A stretch of DNA of 8,331 bases from contig SMWS01000074.1 in assembly GCA_004356685.1 (NCBI GenBank), forward strand, positions 1 to 8,331, given 5' to 3'. Made by a program: the position numbers and the translations under genes. The notes under the pieces were generated by a model. It was not told where the DNA came from. It saw only the letters and a list, made by a program, of their open reading frames with translations, and did not search any database. The stretch comes from Deltaproteobacteria bacterium (GTDB lineage Bacteria > Desulfobacterota_D > UBA1144 > Nemesobacterales > N074bin48). Each line of letters begins with the position of its first letter. Position 1 is the first letter of the stretch. Positions 1 to 5,908 of the stretch are shown here, one piece after another.

Positions 1-51
1 TGATATTCTGGATGGAATTAATGGTTTTTAAACATCGATCGAGAGGGCATA

Positions 52-82
52 AAAAAAGGCAGCAAAAATTGCCGCCTTTTTT
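52..82 (-). terminator. Intrinsic terminator of the glnBA operon
   Basis: An inverted repeat with arms 52-64 and 70-82 surrounds a 5-nt loop. Read on the minus strand it is an A-run, GGCGGCA, loop, TGCTGCC and a T-run, so the only imperfect pair is a G-U wobble and the hairpin ends in a run of seven U. Read on the plus strand the same position becomes an A-C mismatch, so the element favours termination of leftward transcripts. It begins about 30 nt after the glnA stop codon, as expected for an operon end. The A-run on the other side could still give weak rightward termination of a gene lying to the left. Confidence 0.9.
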
Positions 83-111
83 ATATTTGAATTTGATTAT
101 TGTTGTGTTAA

Positions 112-1563
112 TTACACATCAAAATACAACATGAATTCATAAGGTACGGGTCTTAGCTTAACCGGATTAATTTCATTTTCATATTTATAATCAATCCATG
201 TTTCTATGACATCATCGGTAAAAGTATCACCTTTTGTAAGGAACTCATGATCATTTTTAAGTGCATCCAGGGCCTCTTCAAATGAGCCAGGAACAAGAGG
301 AATACCCTCTAGTTCCTCGGGTGCAAGGGAGTAAATATCTTTATCCAGAGGATCTCCGGGGTCAATTTTGTTTTCTATACCATCGAGTCCTGCCATTAAC
401 ATTGCAGAAAATGTCAGATATCCATTGGCTGCAGGATCAGGAAACCTGATTTCTAATCTTTTAGCTTTCGGGTTTGGCGAATACATTGGAATTCTTACAG
501 CAGCACTCCTGTTTCTTGCGGAGTATGCAAGGTTAACAGGGGCTTCAAAACCAGGAACGAGTCTCCTGTAAGAGTTTGTAGTTGGGTTAGAAAATGCACA
601 GATAGCTTTTGCGTGCTTCAGTATTCCGCCAATGTAATTCATTGCAAGGTCGCTCATGCCTGCATAGCTGTTACCGGCAAAAAGCGGCTTTCCTTTTTTC
701 CAGAGCGACTGGTGCACGTGCATACCAGAGCCATTGTCTTCAAATATAACCTTTGGCATAAATGTAACTGTTTTGCCGTATTTTTTGGCAACGTTTTTAC
801 AGACATATTTATACCACGCCATGTTGTCGCCCATTTCAACAAGAGGTGCAAAACGCATATCGATTTCAGCCTGCCCTGCTGTTGATACTTCATGGTGGTG
901 TGCTTCAATTGCTATGCCAAGATTTTCCATCTCAATAACCATTTCAGATCTTAGATCCTGGTAGCTGTCTGTAGGCGGGGTAGGGAAATACCCTTCTTTA
1001 TGTCTTGGTTTATAGCCAAGGTTTGGTCCTTCATCTGTTCCCGAGTTCCATATGCCTTCTACTGAATCAACAAAGTAGTATCCGGTATTAGCTGTTTGAT
1101 CGTACCTAACATCATCTAAAATGAAGAATTCCAGCTCTGGACCGAAATACGCTGTATCTGCAATTCCTGTACTCTGCAAGTAAGAAATTGCTTTTTTAGC
1201 AATGTTTCTTGGATCTCTTGAATATGGCTCTCTTGTTATAGGATCAACAATGTCACATATAACTGCAAGAGTAGCTATATTTGTAAACGGGTCGATCCTT
1301 GCAGTTTGAGGGTCTGGAATAACCAGCATGTCGCTTGCGTGAATTGACTGCCAGCCTCTAATACTCGATCCATCAAATCCCAGGCCGTCTTCGAAAGATT
1401 CATTGTCTAATTCGTGGGACGGTGTGCTGAAATGCTGCCACATTCCAATAAAATCAAGAAATCTAAAATCTACTATCTTGATATCTTCATCCTTCATCAA
1501 CTTTAATACATCATTTGTATTTTTTGGCGGACTAAAAGCACCACCATTGCTAGATTTAGCCAT
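112..1563 (-). CDS. glnA: Type I glutamine synthetase (GSI-beta)
   Basis: Makes glutamine from glutamate, ammonia and ATP as a cytoplasmic dodecamer. Starting at the ATG at 1563 gives 483 residues. This start has AAGGAGG 10 nt upstream; a possible TTG start at 1587 lies upstream of that ribosome site and is unlikely. Visible motifs: GFDGSS (62-67), the metal-binding PELEFF (E143, E145), HHHEVSTAGQAE (E225, E233), NGSGMHVH (H282), RLVPGFEAP with the flap glutamate E340, NRSAAVRIP (351-359) and EIRFPDPAAN (E371, R373). The segment around 160-200 (EGIWNS, GYFPTPPTDS) matches the insertion typical of the GSI-beta subtype. Tyr411 in KDIYSLAPEE sits where the adenylylated tyrosine of the E. coli enzyme lies, so GlnE control is possible, but no glnE is in view. 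It lies 41 bp after glnB in the same operon. Confidence 0.97.
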   Translation of the reverse strand: MAKSSNGGAFSPPKNTNDVLKLMKDEDIKIVDFRFLDFIGMWQHFSTPSHELDNESFEDGLGFDGSSIRGWQSIHASDMLVIPDPQTARIDPFTNIATLAVICDIVDPITREPYSRDPRNIAKKAISYLQSTGIADTAYFGPELEFFILDDVRYDQTANTGYYFVDSVEGIWNSGTDEGPNLGYKPRHKEGYFPTPPTDSYQDLRSEMVIEMENLGIAIEAHHHEVSTAGQAEIDMRFAPLVEMGDNMAWYKYVCKNVAKKYGKTVTFMPKVIFEDNGSGMHVHQSLWKKGKPLFAGNSYAGMSDLAMNYIGGILKHAKAICAFSNPTTNSYRRLVPGFEAPVNLAYSARNRSAAVRIPMYSPNPKAKRLEIRFPDPAANGYLTFSAMLMAGLDGIENKIDPGDPLDKDIYSLAPEELEGIPLVPGSFEEALDALKNDHEFLTKGDTFTDDVIETWIDYKYENEINPVKLRPVPYEFMLYFDV

Positions 1564-1573
1564 CCTAACCTGT

Positions 1574-1580
1574 CCTCCTT
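1574..1580 (-). promoter_or_regulatory. Ribosome binding site of glnA
   Basis: AAGGAGG on the minus strand, 10 nt before the ATG at 1563. It fixes the shorter start of glnA and shows that glnA has its own strong initiation site within the 41-bp gap after glnB. Confidence 0.85.
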
Positions 1581-1604
1581 GTAACAAATTAAATTAGTCC
1601 CTAT

Positions 1605-1943
1605 TTATAGAGCATCCTCTCCACGTTCGCCAGTCCTAATTCTTATAACTTCTTCCAAAGGAAGTATGAAAATTTTACCATCTCCAATTTTGCCGGTCCT
1701 AGCGCTCTCGATAATAGCATCTACAACCTTGGTTACCATATCATCGGAAACAATAATATCCAGTTTGATTTTGGGGAGAAAATCAATAACATACTCGGCG
1801 CCTCTATAGAGCTCAGTATGGCCCTTTTGTCTTCCGAATCCTTTAACTTCTGTAACAGTCAGCCCTTGAATTCCGATATCTTTTAATGCTTCTTTAACAT
1901 CATCCAGTTTGAAAGGTTTAATGATTGCTTCAATTTTTTTCAT
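1605..1943 (-). CDS. glnB: Nitrogen regulatory protein PII
   Basis: A small trimeric signal protein that senses 2-oxoglutarate and ATP/ADP and controls glutamine synthetase, its modifying enzymes and nitrogen regulators. The 112 residues are the standard PII length. The T-loop reads GRQKGHTELYRGAEY (37-51) and keeps Tyr51, the uridylylation site in proteobacteria, as well as Tyr46. Gln39 is the residue used in Mg-ATP-2-oxoglutarate binding. The C-terminal signature TGKIGDGKIFILPLEEV (83-99) is intact and supplies Lys90; Arg101 and Arg103 follow for ATP binding. GAGGAGG is 9 nt before the ATG. Linkage to glnA favours GlnB over GlnK, which usually sits beside amtB. The gene leads the glnBA operon behind a -24/-12 type promoter. 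Confidence 0.96.
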   Translation of the reverse strand: MKKIEAIIKPFKLDDVKEALKDIGIQGLTVTEVKGFGRQKGHTELYRGAEYVIDFLPKIKLDIIVSDDMVTKVVDAIIESARTGKIGDGKIFILPLEEVIRIRTGERGEDAL

Positions 1944-1952
1944 TGCAGAATT

Positions 1953-1958
1953 CCTCCT
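1953..1958 (-). promoter_or_regulatory. Ribosome binding site of glnB
   Basis: AGGAGG on the minus strand, 9 nt before the glnB ATG at 1943; a strong canonical Shine-Dalgarno sequence that confirms the start. Confidence 0.85.
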
Positions 1959-1979
1959 CAGTAGATTAGAAATTATAAT

Positions 1980-1995
1980 TGCAAAGATTATACCA
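1980..1995 (-). promoter_or_regulatory. Candidate sigma-54 (-24/-12) promoter of glnBA, overlapping an extended -10
   Basis: On the minus strand the sequence TGGTATAATCTTTGCA has GG and GC separated by exactly 10 nt, the diagnostic sigma-54 geometry, and matches TGGCAC-N5-TTGCA closely. A start point about 12 nt past the GC would fall near 1969, leaving a leader of about 26 nt that contains the ribosome site. The same bases also read as TGGTATAAT, a perfect extended -10 for the housekeeping sigma factor, with only a poor -35 (TTTAAG) upstream. Either or both may be used. Nitrogen genes are classic sigma-54 targets, which favours the first reading. Confidence 0.65.
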
Positions 1996-2254
1996 TTAAA
2001 GAATTTTACTTAAACATCTCTTATTATTATATTTTGTATATTTATTAATTATTTTTGTGCATAAATATTAAGCAGCATATATTAAAAATTAAACATTATT
2101 TGTAGTTTTAAGGGTATTAAACCATTTTTTATTGAGCATCTAATGTCTAAGTTTACTTATAATATTGATTAACAAATTATATAAGCGTTTATTTCTAATA
2201 ATTATGATGTTATAATAAATTAATTAAATAATTAATGTTATGGGGTTTAAAATT

Positions 2255-2282
2255 TTGCAAGTTGTTTATAATTTACTATAAT
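2255..2282 (+). promoter_or_regulatory. Possible housekeeping promoter
   Basis: TTGCAA at 2255-2260 and a perfect TATAAT at 2277-2282, separated by 16 nt, read rightward. In DNA this AT-rich such matches arise easily, so support is modest. It would give a second, constitutive start about 100 bp upstream of the coding region at 2392. Confidence 0.35.
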
Positions 2283-2330
2283 TATGTATATTAAATCACT
2301 GAAAATTCTAGGAAATTTCGTTTTCTGATT

Positions 2331-2346
2331 TGGCATAATTCTTGCT
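2331..2346 (+). promoter_or_regulatory. Candidate sigma-54 (-24/-12) promoter of the chemosensory cluster
   Basis: TGGCATAATTCTTGCT has GG (2332-2333) and GC (2344-2345) 10 nt apart and matches the TGGCAY-N5-TTGCW consensus almost completely. It is identical at 12 of 16 positions to the glnB element. The predicted start point is near 2357, about 35 nt before the coding start at 2392. Sigma-54 control would mean that an AAA+ activator protein is needed; none is encoded in this window. Pilus and flagellar genes are often under sigma-54, in line with the downstream content. Confidence 0.65.
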
Positions 2347-2391
2347 TGATATAAAACATAAAGAGTTATTAATGATAAAGGTATTAAATAT

Positions 2392-4410
2392 ATGAATGTT
2401 AAACTTGCTAAACTGTTTGTTGAAAAGGGTTATTTATCTCTTGATAATCTGAAAGTAGCGGTAGAAGATCAAAAAAACAACAATAAATCACTTGGTGAAA
2501 TATTAATAACAAGAGGTTTTATTACAGAATCTCAATTGGTGGATCTAACTAATATAGACAATCAGTTTTCTAGTGTGGATCTAACAAAGATTGATATTCC
2601 CGATGCTGTTATTAAGTCGATACCTAAAGATACATCTGTAGAAAATAATCTTATACCTTTTGCATTAGACGGAACTCTTCTCAGTATCGCAATGATTGAT
2701 CCTACTAATCTTGTATTAATAGATGAGCTCAGGTTTCTGACTGGATACAATATTAAACCCTATATAGCAGAATTTAGCAATATAAAGAATGCTCTAAAAA
2801 AGTACTATGATATTCAATATGAAGAAGTTGTCCAAAAAGTACAGCCAGAACAAAAGCCAGAAGATAAAGTAGAAGCTGTGCAAAAAATAGAATCAGAGCA
2901 AAAGCCACAAGATAAAGTAGAAGCTGTGCAAAAAATAGAACTAGAGCAAAAGCCACAAGATAAGGCCGGCTTTAGCACTGAGCGGGCTCCGCAGCAAGAG
3001 CAGGATCAGTTTCAATTTTCAAATCAGCAGGTCGATTCCCAGGCTTCTGCAGATCCGAAAGAGGAAATTAAACAAGCATTCCAGCAAGAACAAAAACCTC
3101 AAATTAGTGATAATCAAGAACAAGAGAAGACCCAAAGCACTCCTAATGAAATAACTGATGTTTTTGCTAAAGATGATACAGATGTTTCAGATATAAAAGA
3201 GCCACCTCAAAGCGGTATTGATGATTTATCATCGCAAAGCTCTAACGATCTTTTTCAATCACCTGGGCAAGAAACGGGAGACCAAAAAGAAACGGGAGAC
3301 CAAAACATATTTCAATCTCCGTCACAACAGCCTGTTGTTGGTTTTCAAGTTGCCGGGGATTCCGAGGCTGTACAGAACAGTGAACCTGACTTTTCAGCTG
3401 TAAAAGATAGTAGTGAGCAGCAATTAAATGTATTTGCTTCAAACAGTAGCAAGGAATCTGCCGAAGACTTGGCTGGGGATAAGACTATTGAACTCAGTCT
3501 CGAGGCAGAGGAACTGCCTGAAGAGGTTATAGAATCTAAAGAAATCACGGATGTTTTCAGTATTCCGGGACAAGCCTCCAAAAGTGCAGTAGAAGGCAGT
3601 GCAGTATCCGCAAAAACCGACGATAAACCTTCACAACCCTCTGTATCTCCACAATCATCTGAACAATCTAAACAGACTGAAGATCTTTTCAAAATTCCAG
3701 AACAGGACAATGCTGCTATCAGTGCAGATCAAAACTTAAATGCCGAATCCGATTTGAGGTCTTTGAAAGAAGATTCCTCATACGATAATATTGAGTCGTT
3801 TAACAAAAGTATTGATGCTGAAATTGAGTCATTTGACAAAAATATTGATAATAAAAATGGTGACCAGGTAAGCGCATCAAGTATTGATAATGAGGCTGTA
3901 AAGGCTGATTTAAAAGGGTTAGAACCGGTTGAAAGTGACTTGAAGGAGGCAGAAAAGCCTTCTGAGAATGAGTCAGTTATCCCTATTCGTGAAGAACATG
4001 TAAAAGAGGCCCCATCTGCGGCTAAACCACCACCCACTGTGCTTGTCGTTGATGATAGTCCAACTGTACAAAAAATAGTTTCAGTTACGCTAAGCCGGCA
4101 TGGTTACAATGTAGAGGTAACTTCTAATGCAATGCAGGCTTTAGCAAAACTAAACGATTTTATACCTGACATAATATTCTTGGATATTAACCTTCCACAT
4201 ATGGATGGATATCAGTTGTGCAAAATAATAAAGGGTAATGATTTAACTAAAGAAGTACCTGTTGTAATGCTTTCGGGAAAAGACGGCTTTTTTGATAAAA
4301 TGAGGGGTAAGATGGTTGGTGCTACTGATTATATAACAAAACCCTTTGAGCCAAGCACTCTTGTGAGCGCAATTAAGAAACAGGGTATTACTATTTCTGG
4401 TGTAATATAA
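2392..4410 (+). CDS. MshEN domain - disordered linker - PilG-like receiver protein
   Basis: Three parts are visible in 672 residues. Residues 4-140 resemble the N-terminal domain of type II secretion/pilus ATPases (MshEN/GspE-N): two half-motifs, KLAKLFVEKGYL...L...VEDQ (4-27) and SLGEILITRGFI...L (33-56), lie exactly 29 residues apart, as in cyclic-di-GMP-binding MshEN domains, though the RLG arginines and the second glutamine are not kept. No ATPase follows. Residues 145-545 are a hydrophilic Q/S/E/D-rich linker with tandem repeats. Residues 549-668 are a receiver domain with acidic pair D554/D555, phospho-site D598, S628 and K650; the stretch SGKDGFFDKMRGKMVG is strongly like PilG of the Pseudomonas pilus chemosensory system. 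There is no output domain, so it probably signals by protein contact. The ATG at 2392 has AAAGG about 10 nt upstream. It heads a cluster with a CheW gene. Function is inferred from domains only. Confidence 0.9.
   Translation: MNVKLAKLFVEKGYLSLDNLKVAVEDQKNNNKSLGEILITRGFITESQLVDLTNIDNQFSSVDLTKIDIPDAVIKSIPKDTSVENNLIPFALDGTLLSIAMIDPTNLVLIDELRFLTGYNIKPYIAEFSNIKNALKKYYDIQYEEVVQKVQPEQKPEDKVEAVQKIESEQKPQDKVEAVQKIELEQKPQDKAGFSTERAPQQEQDQFQFSNQQVDSQASADPKEEIKQAFQQEQKPQISDNQEQEKTQSTPNEITDVFAKDDTDVSDIKEPPQSGIDDLSSQSSNDLFQSPGQETGDQKETGDQNIFQSPSQQPVVGFQVAGDSEAVQNSEPDFSAVKDSSEQQLNVFASNSSKESAEDLAGDKTIELSLEAEELPEEVIESKEITDVFSIPGQASKSAVEGSAVSAKTDDKPSQPSVSPQSSEQSKQTEDLFKIPEQDNAAISADQNLNAESDLRSLKEDSSYDNIESFNKSIDAEIESFDKNIDNKNGDQVSASSIDNEAVKADLKGLEPVESDLKEAEKPSENESVIPIREEHVKEAPSAAKPPPTVLVVDDSPTVQKIVSVTLSRHGYNVEVTSNAMQALAKLNDFIPDIIFLDINLPHMDGYQLCKIIKGNDLTKEVPVVMLSGKDGFFDKMRGKMVGATDYITKPFEPSTLVSAIKKQGITISGVI
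2830..2964 (+). repeat. Three-copy 48-bp in-frame tandem repeat
   Basis: Units start at 2830, 2878 and 2926; the third is cut off after 39 bp. Each encodes VQK[IV]xxEQKPxDKVEA, residues 147-191 of the MshEN-receiver protein. Copies 2 and 3 are nearly identical at the DNA level while copy 1 has drifted, which suggests recent duplication. The unit adds charged, probably helical or disordered linker sequence just after the MshEN domain. Confidence 0.9.
3271..3306 (+). repeat. Two-copy 18-bp in-frame tandem repeat
   Basis: GAAACGGGAGACCAAAAA followed directly by the same 18 bases with only the last changed. It encodes ETGDQK-ETGDQN (residues 294-305) in the linker, and sits between two copies of the F-x-S-P-x-Q motif. 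Confidence 0.9.
3790..3855 (+). repeat. Two-copy 33-bp in-frame tandem repeat
   Basis: Encodes IESFNKSIDAE then IESFDKNIDNK (residues 467-488). The two copies have diverged somewhat, so this duplication is older than the 18-bp and 48-bp ones. Confidence 0.75.
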
Positions 4411-4989
4411 ATGGAAATTAGAACGCCTTTCAATAAACATGAAGATGAAATGACTAATAACAGAGGCGGTTCGAATAATCATGATACTAATTCTAAAGTA
4501 GCTTTACAACAAGATACTGCTTTAGAAGAACAACTGATGCTGCTTCTTTCAAATAACCAGATTATTTTAGTTAAGCTTTCTGAAAATAAGGTTGCAAAAA
4601 ATCCAAATGAAGCACTTAAACTCCTATGTGATATAGTAAACCAAGTTGTAGCTTTTGCAGAGAGAAAGCTAAGAGTAAATTCTTCTCATTTACAAAAGTT
4701 GTTAGTTAGTGAAAGTGGCCATTCTCCTAATATAAAATTACTACATTTGAATAAAAATAGTTTGTATCCGGACACGGTAATAAATTTGTTCAAGGGGTGG
4801 GCCAGCCATCCTTCTGACAGACAACCAATTTTTGATGAAATTCGTGATTCTCTTATTAATATTACAAAATCTTATTTTAGTCTTTTTGAATCAAGTTTTA
4901 GATCAGACTTAATAAAAAGGCAGTGGAAAGAAACATATTTGATAAATATCGATGAGTTAAGAGGAATTGCTGAAAAAATTAAGTTTTAG
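4411..4989 (+). CDS. Uncharacterised 192-residue protein in chemosensory cluster
   Basis: I do not recognise this protein. The ATG directly follows the stop of the upstream gene (TAAATG), which suggests translational coupling; no strong ribosome site is seen. An in-frame ATG at 4450 (MTNNRGG) is an alternative start. The first 30 or so residues are polar and likely disordered. From about residue 37 the chain looks mostly helical (ALEEQLMLLLSNNQIILVK; ALKLLCDIVNQVVAFAERKL), with a second helical block near the C-terminus containing SLFESSFRSDLIKRQWKE. There is no signal peptide or membrane segment, so it should be cytoplasmic. Its place between a receiver protein and a CheW protein, with tight spacing, suggests a role in the same signalling complex, but that is inference from position only. 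Confidence 0.8.
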   Translation: MEIRTPFNKHEDEMTNNRGGSNNHDTNSKVALQQDTALEEQLMLLLSNNQIILVKLSENKVAKNPNEALKLLCDIVNQVVAFAERKLRVNSSHLQKLLVSESGHSPNIKLLHLNKNSLYPDTVINLFKGWASHPSDRQPIFDEIRDSLINITKSYFSLFESSFRSDLIKRQWKETYLINIDELRGIAEKIKF

Positions 4990-5035
4990 ATATTAAAAAT
5001 TATGATAGAACTAAAGTATATGGGGAATTTATATC

Positions 5036-5764
5036 ATGGCTGATAATAATGATTCAAATAAAGAGAGTAACAATGAAATCACTTCCAACAACGCGCTATC
5101 TAAGGATTTGCAACTAGAAGATATAGAGTTTCAAAATAGAGAGTTTCAAAGTTCAAGTATTACTCAGAGAACGGAGCAAACACCCGGAGCTAAAGATCTA
5201 TCATCACAAAGTGATGATCTAGACAAATTAATATCAGAAATTGATTCTTCAATTCAGCAAAACTATGGCCAGGTGGTTATGTCAGATTTTGGACAAGAGG
5301 CAGTTCAAGAAGACACTGATGAGCAAAAATACATTATCTTTACTCTTTCTAATAAAATGTACGGAGTACCTATTTTAAATGTTTTGGAAATCGGTACTCT
5401 CAGCAATGTAACGCCTGTTCCAAATCTTCCGGTATGGATAAGGGGTGTAACAAATATCAGGGGTGAAATAATTTCAGTTGTGGATCTGGGCACATATTTG
5501 GGAATACCCAAAATGGACAGGCTGGATTCAGGCAGAATGCTTGTTATACGTTCTTTAGATGAAGAAATAAGTTCTGCTATTATAGTTGATCAGGTTAATC
5601 AGATTTTAAATGTGCCACAAGAGTCTATCATGAAAACTGAAGCAAAAGTCGAAGATAAAATAGCACCATTTCTAAATGGTGTTTTTGATTTTAATAATGA
5701 ACTCATAATATTGCTTAATCTGGAAAAATTCTTTTCCTTTCCTCAAATAAGGCAATTTGACTAA
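5036..5764 (+). CDS. CheW-domain chemotaxis coupling protein with disordered N-terminal extension
   Basis: CheW proteins link receptors to the CheA histidine kinase. The CheW fold covers about residues 97-236 of 242: QKYIIFTLSNKMYGVPI, then EIGTLSNVTPVPNLP, then the hallmark GVTNIRGEIISVVDLGTYLG (137-156), where R142 matches the conserved arginine of the NxRG motif. The C-terminal half (IIVDQVNQIL, FLNGVFDFNNELIILLNLEKFF) is also typical. The first 95 residues are an S/N/Q/D/E-rich tail not present in ordinary CheW proteins of about 150-170 residues. It contains GAKDLSSQSDDLDKL, sharing DLSSQS with the linker of the receiver protein upstream. GGGGA is 9 nt before the ATG; the gap to the preceding gene is 46 bp, so it is probably co-transcribed. 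Given the PilG-like partner, a PilI-like role in a pilus chemosensory system is plausible. No CheA or receptor gene is seen. Confidence 0.93.
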   Translation: MADNNDSNKESNNEITSNNALSKDLQLEDIEFQNREFQSSSITQRTEQTPGAKDLSSQSDDLDKLISEIDSSIQQNYGQVVMSDFGQEAVQEDTDEQKYIIFTLSNKMYGVPILNVLEIGTLSNVTPVPNLPVWIRGVTNIRGEIISVVDLGTYLGIPKMDRLDSGRMLVIRSLDEEISSAIIVDQVNQILNVPQESIMKTEAKVEDKIAPFLNGVFDFNNELIILLNLEKFFSFPQIRQFD

Positions 5765-5908
5765 TACTTTGATTATTTAAATTGCTTTATACTTAGTATA
5801 TTGCTAAAATTCCTTTCTGTTTTAGATTGTTTGTATATTAATATTTGTCTATGCTTTAAATTCTAAATATTTTATACAATTTCGGATTAATATATTTTTT
5901 TGCGGGTG
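5765..5908. other. AT-rich gap between the CheW gene and the Omp85 gene
   Basis: Holds no gene. A short inverted repeat, TATAC-TTA-GTATA (5788-5800), lacks a G+C stem and U-run, so it is not a convincing terminator. Weak promoter-like pairs exist, for example TTGTCT at 5845 with TATTTT 17 nt later; none stands out. No GG-N10-GC sigma-54 element is present, unlike the region at 2331. The Omp85-TamB pair therefore may have its own weak promoter or be read through from the cluster upstream. Confidence 0.5.

Larger units (their letters stand above)
1944..2391. other. Divergent AT-rich regulatory region between glnB and the MshEN-receiver gene
   Basis: There is no convincing gene in these 448 bp; both strands are broken by frequent stops and the base composition is far more AT-rich than the flanking genes. 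It holds two facing-outward -24/-12 elements (1980-1995 and 2331-2346) and a possible housekeeping promoter (2255-2282). An AT-only inverted repeat with 8-bp arms at 2219-2236 may be chance in such DNA. I found no clear GC-containing dyad of the kind bound by NtrC, so the activator sites, if any, are not identified. Confidence 0.7.

Noticed and set aside
2..31. Possible C-terminal end of a rightward gene (DILDGINGF then TAA)
   Set aside because: Only nine codons are visible and no family can be recognised; a chance open frame of this length is common.
2219..2236. Inverted repeat ATTAATTA-AA-TAATTAAT as an activator site
   Set aside because: It consists only of A and T in a region where such palindromes are expected by chance; no partner site or GC-containing half-site supports it.
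2392..2820. Reading the first gene as a type II secretion or pilus ATPase
   Set aside because: Only the N-terminal domain is present; there is no Walker A, Asp box or Walker B region, and the chain goes on into a disordered linker and a receiver domain.
2830..2964. Tandem repeats as a CRISPR array
   Set aside because: The units are directly adjacent, in frame and without spacers, and encode part of a protein.
3345..3710. Long open frames on the minus strand opposite the linker (also 3729-4037)
   Set aside because: They are serine/leucine-rich mirror readings caused by the biased codon content of the plus-strand linker, with no ribosome site or recognisable domain.
5788..5800. TATAC-TTA-GTATA hairpin as terminator after the CheW gene
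   Set aside because: The stem is five mostly A-T pairs with no U-run behind it, too weak for an intrinsic terminator.
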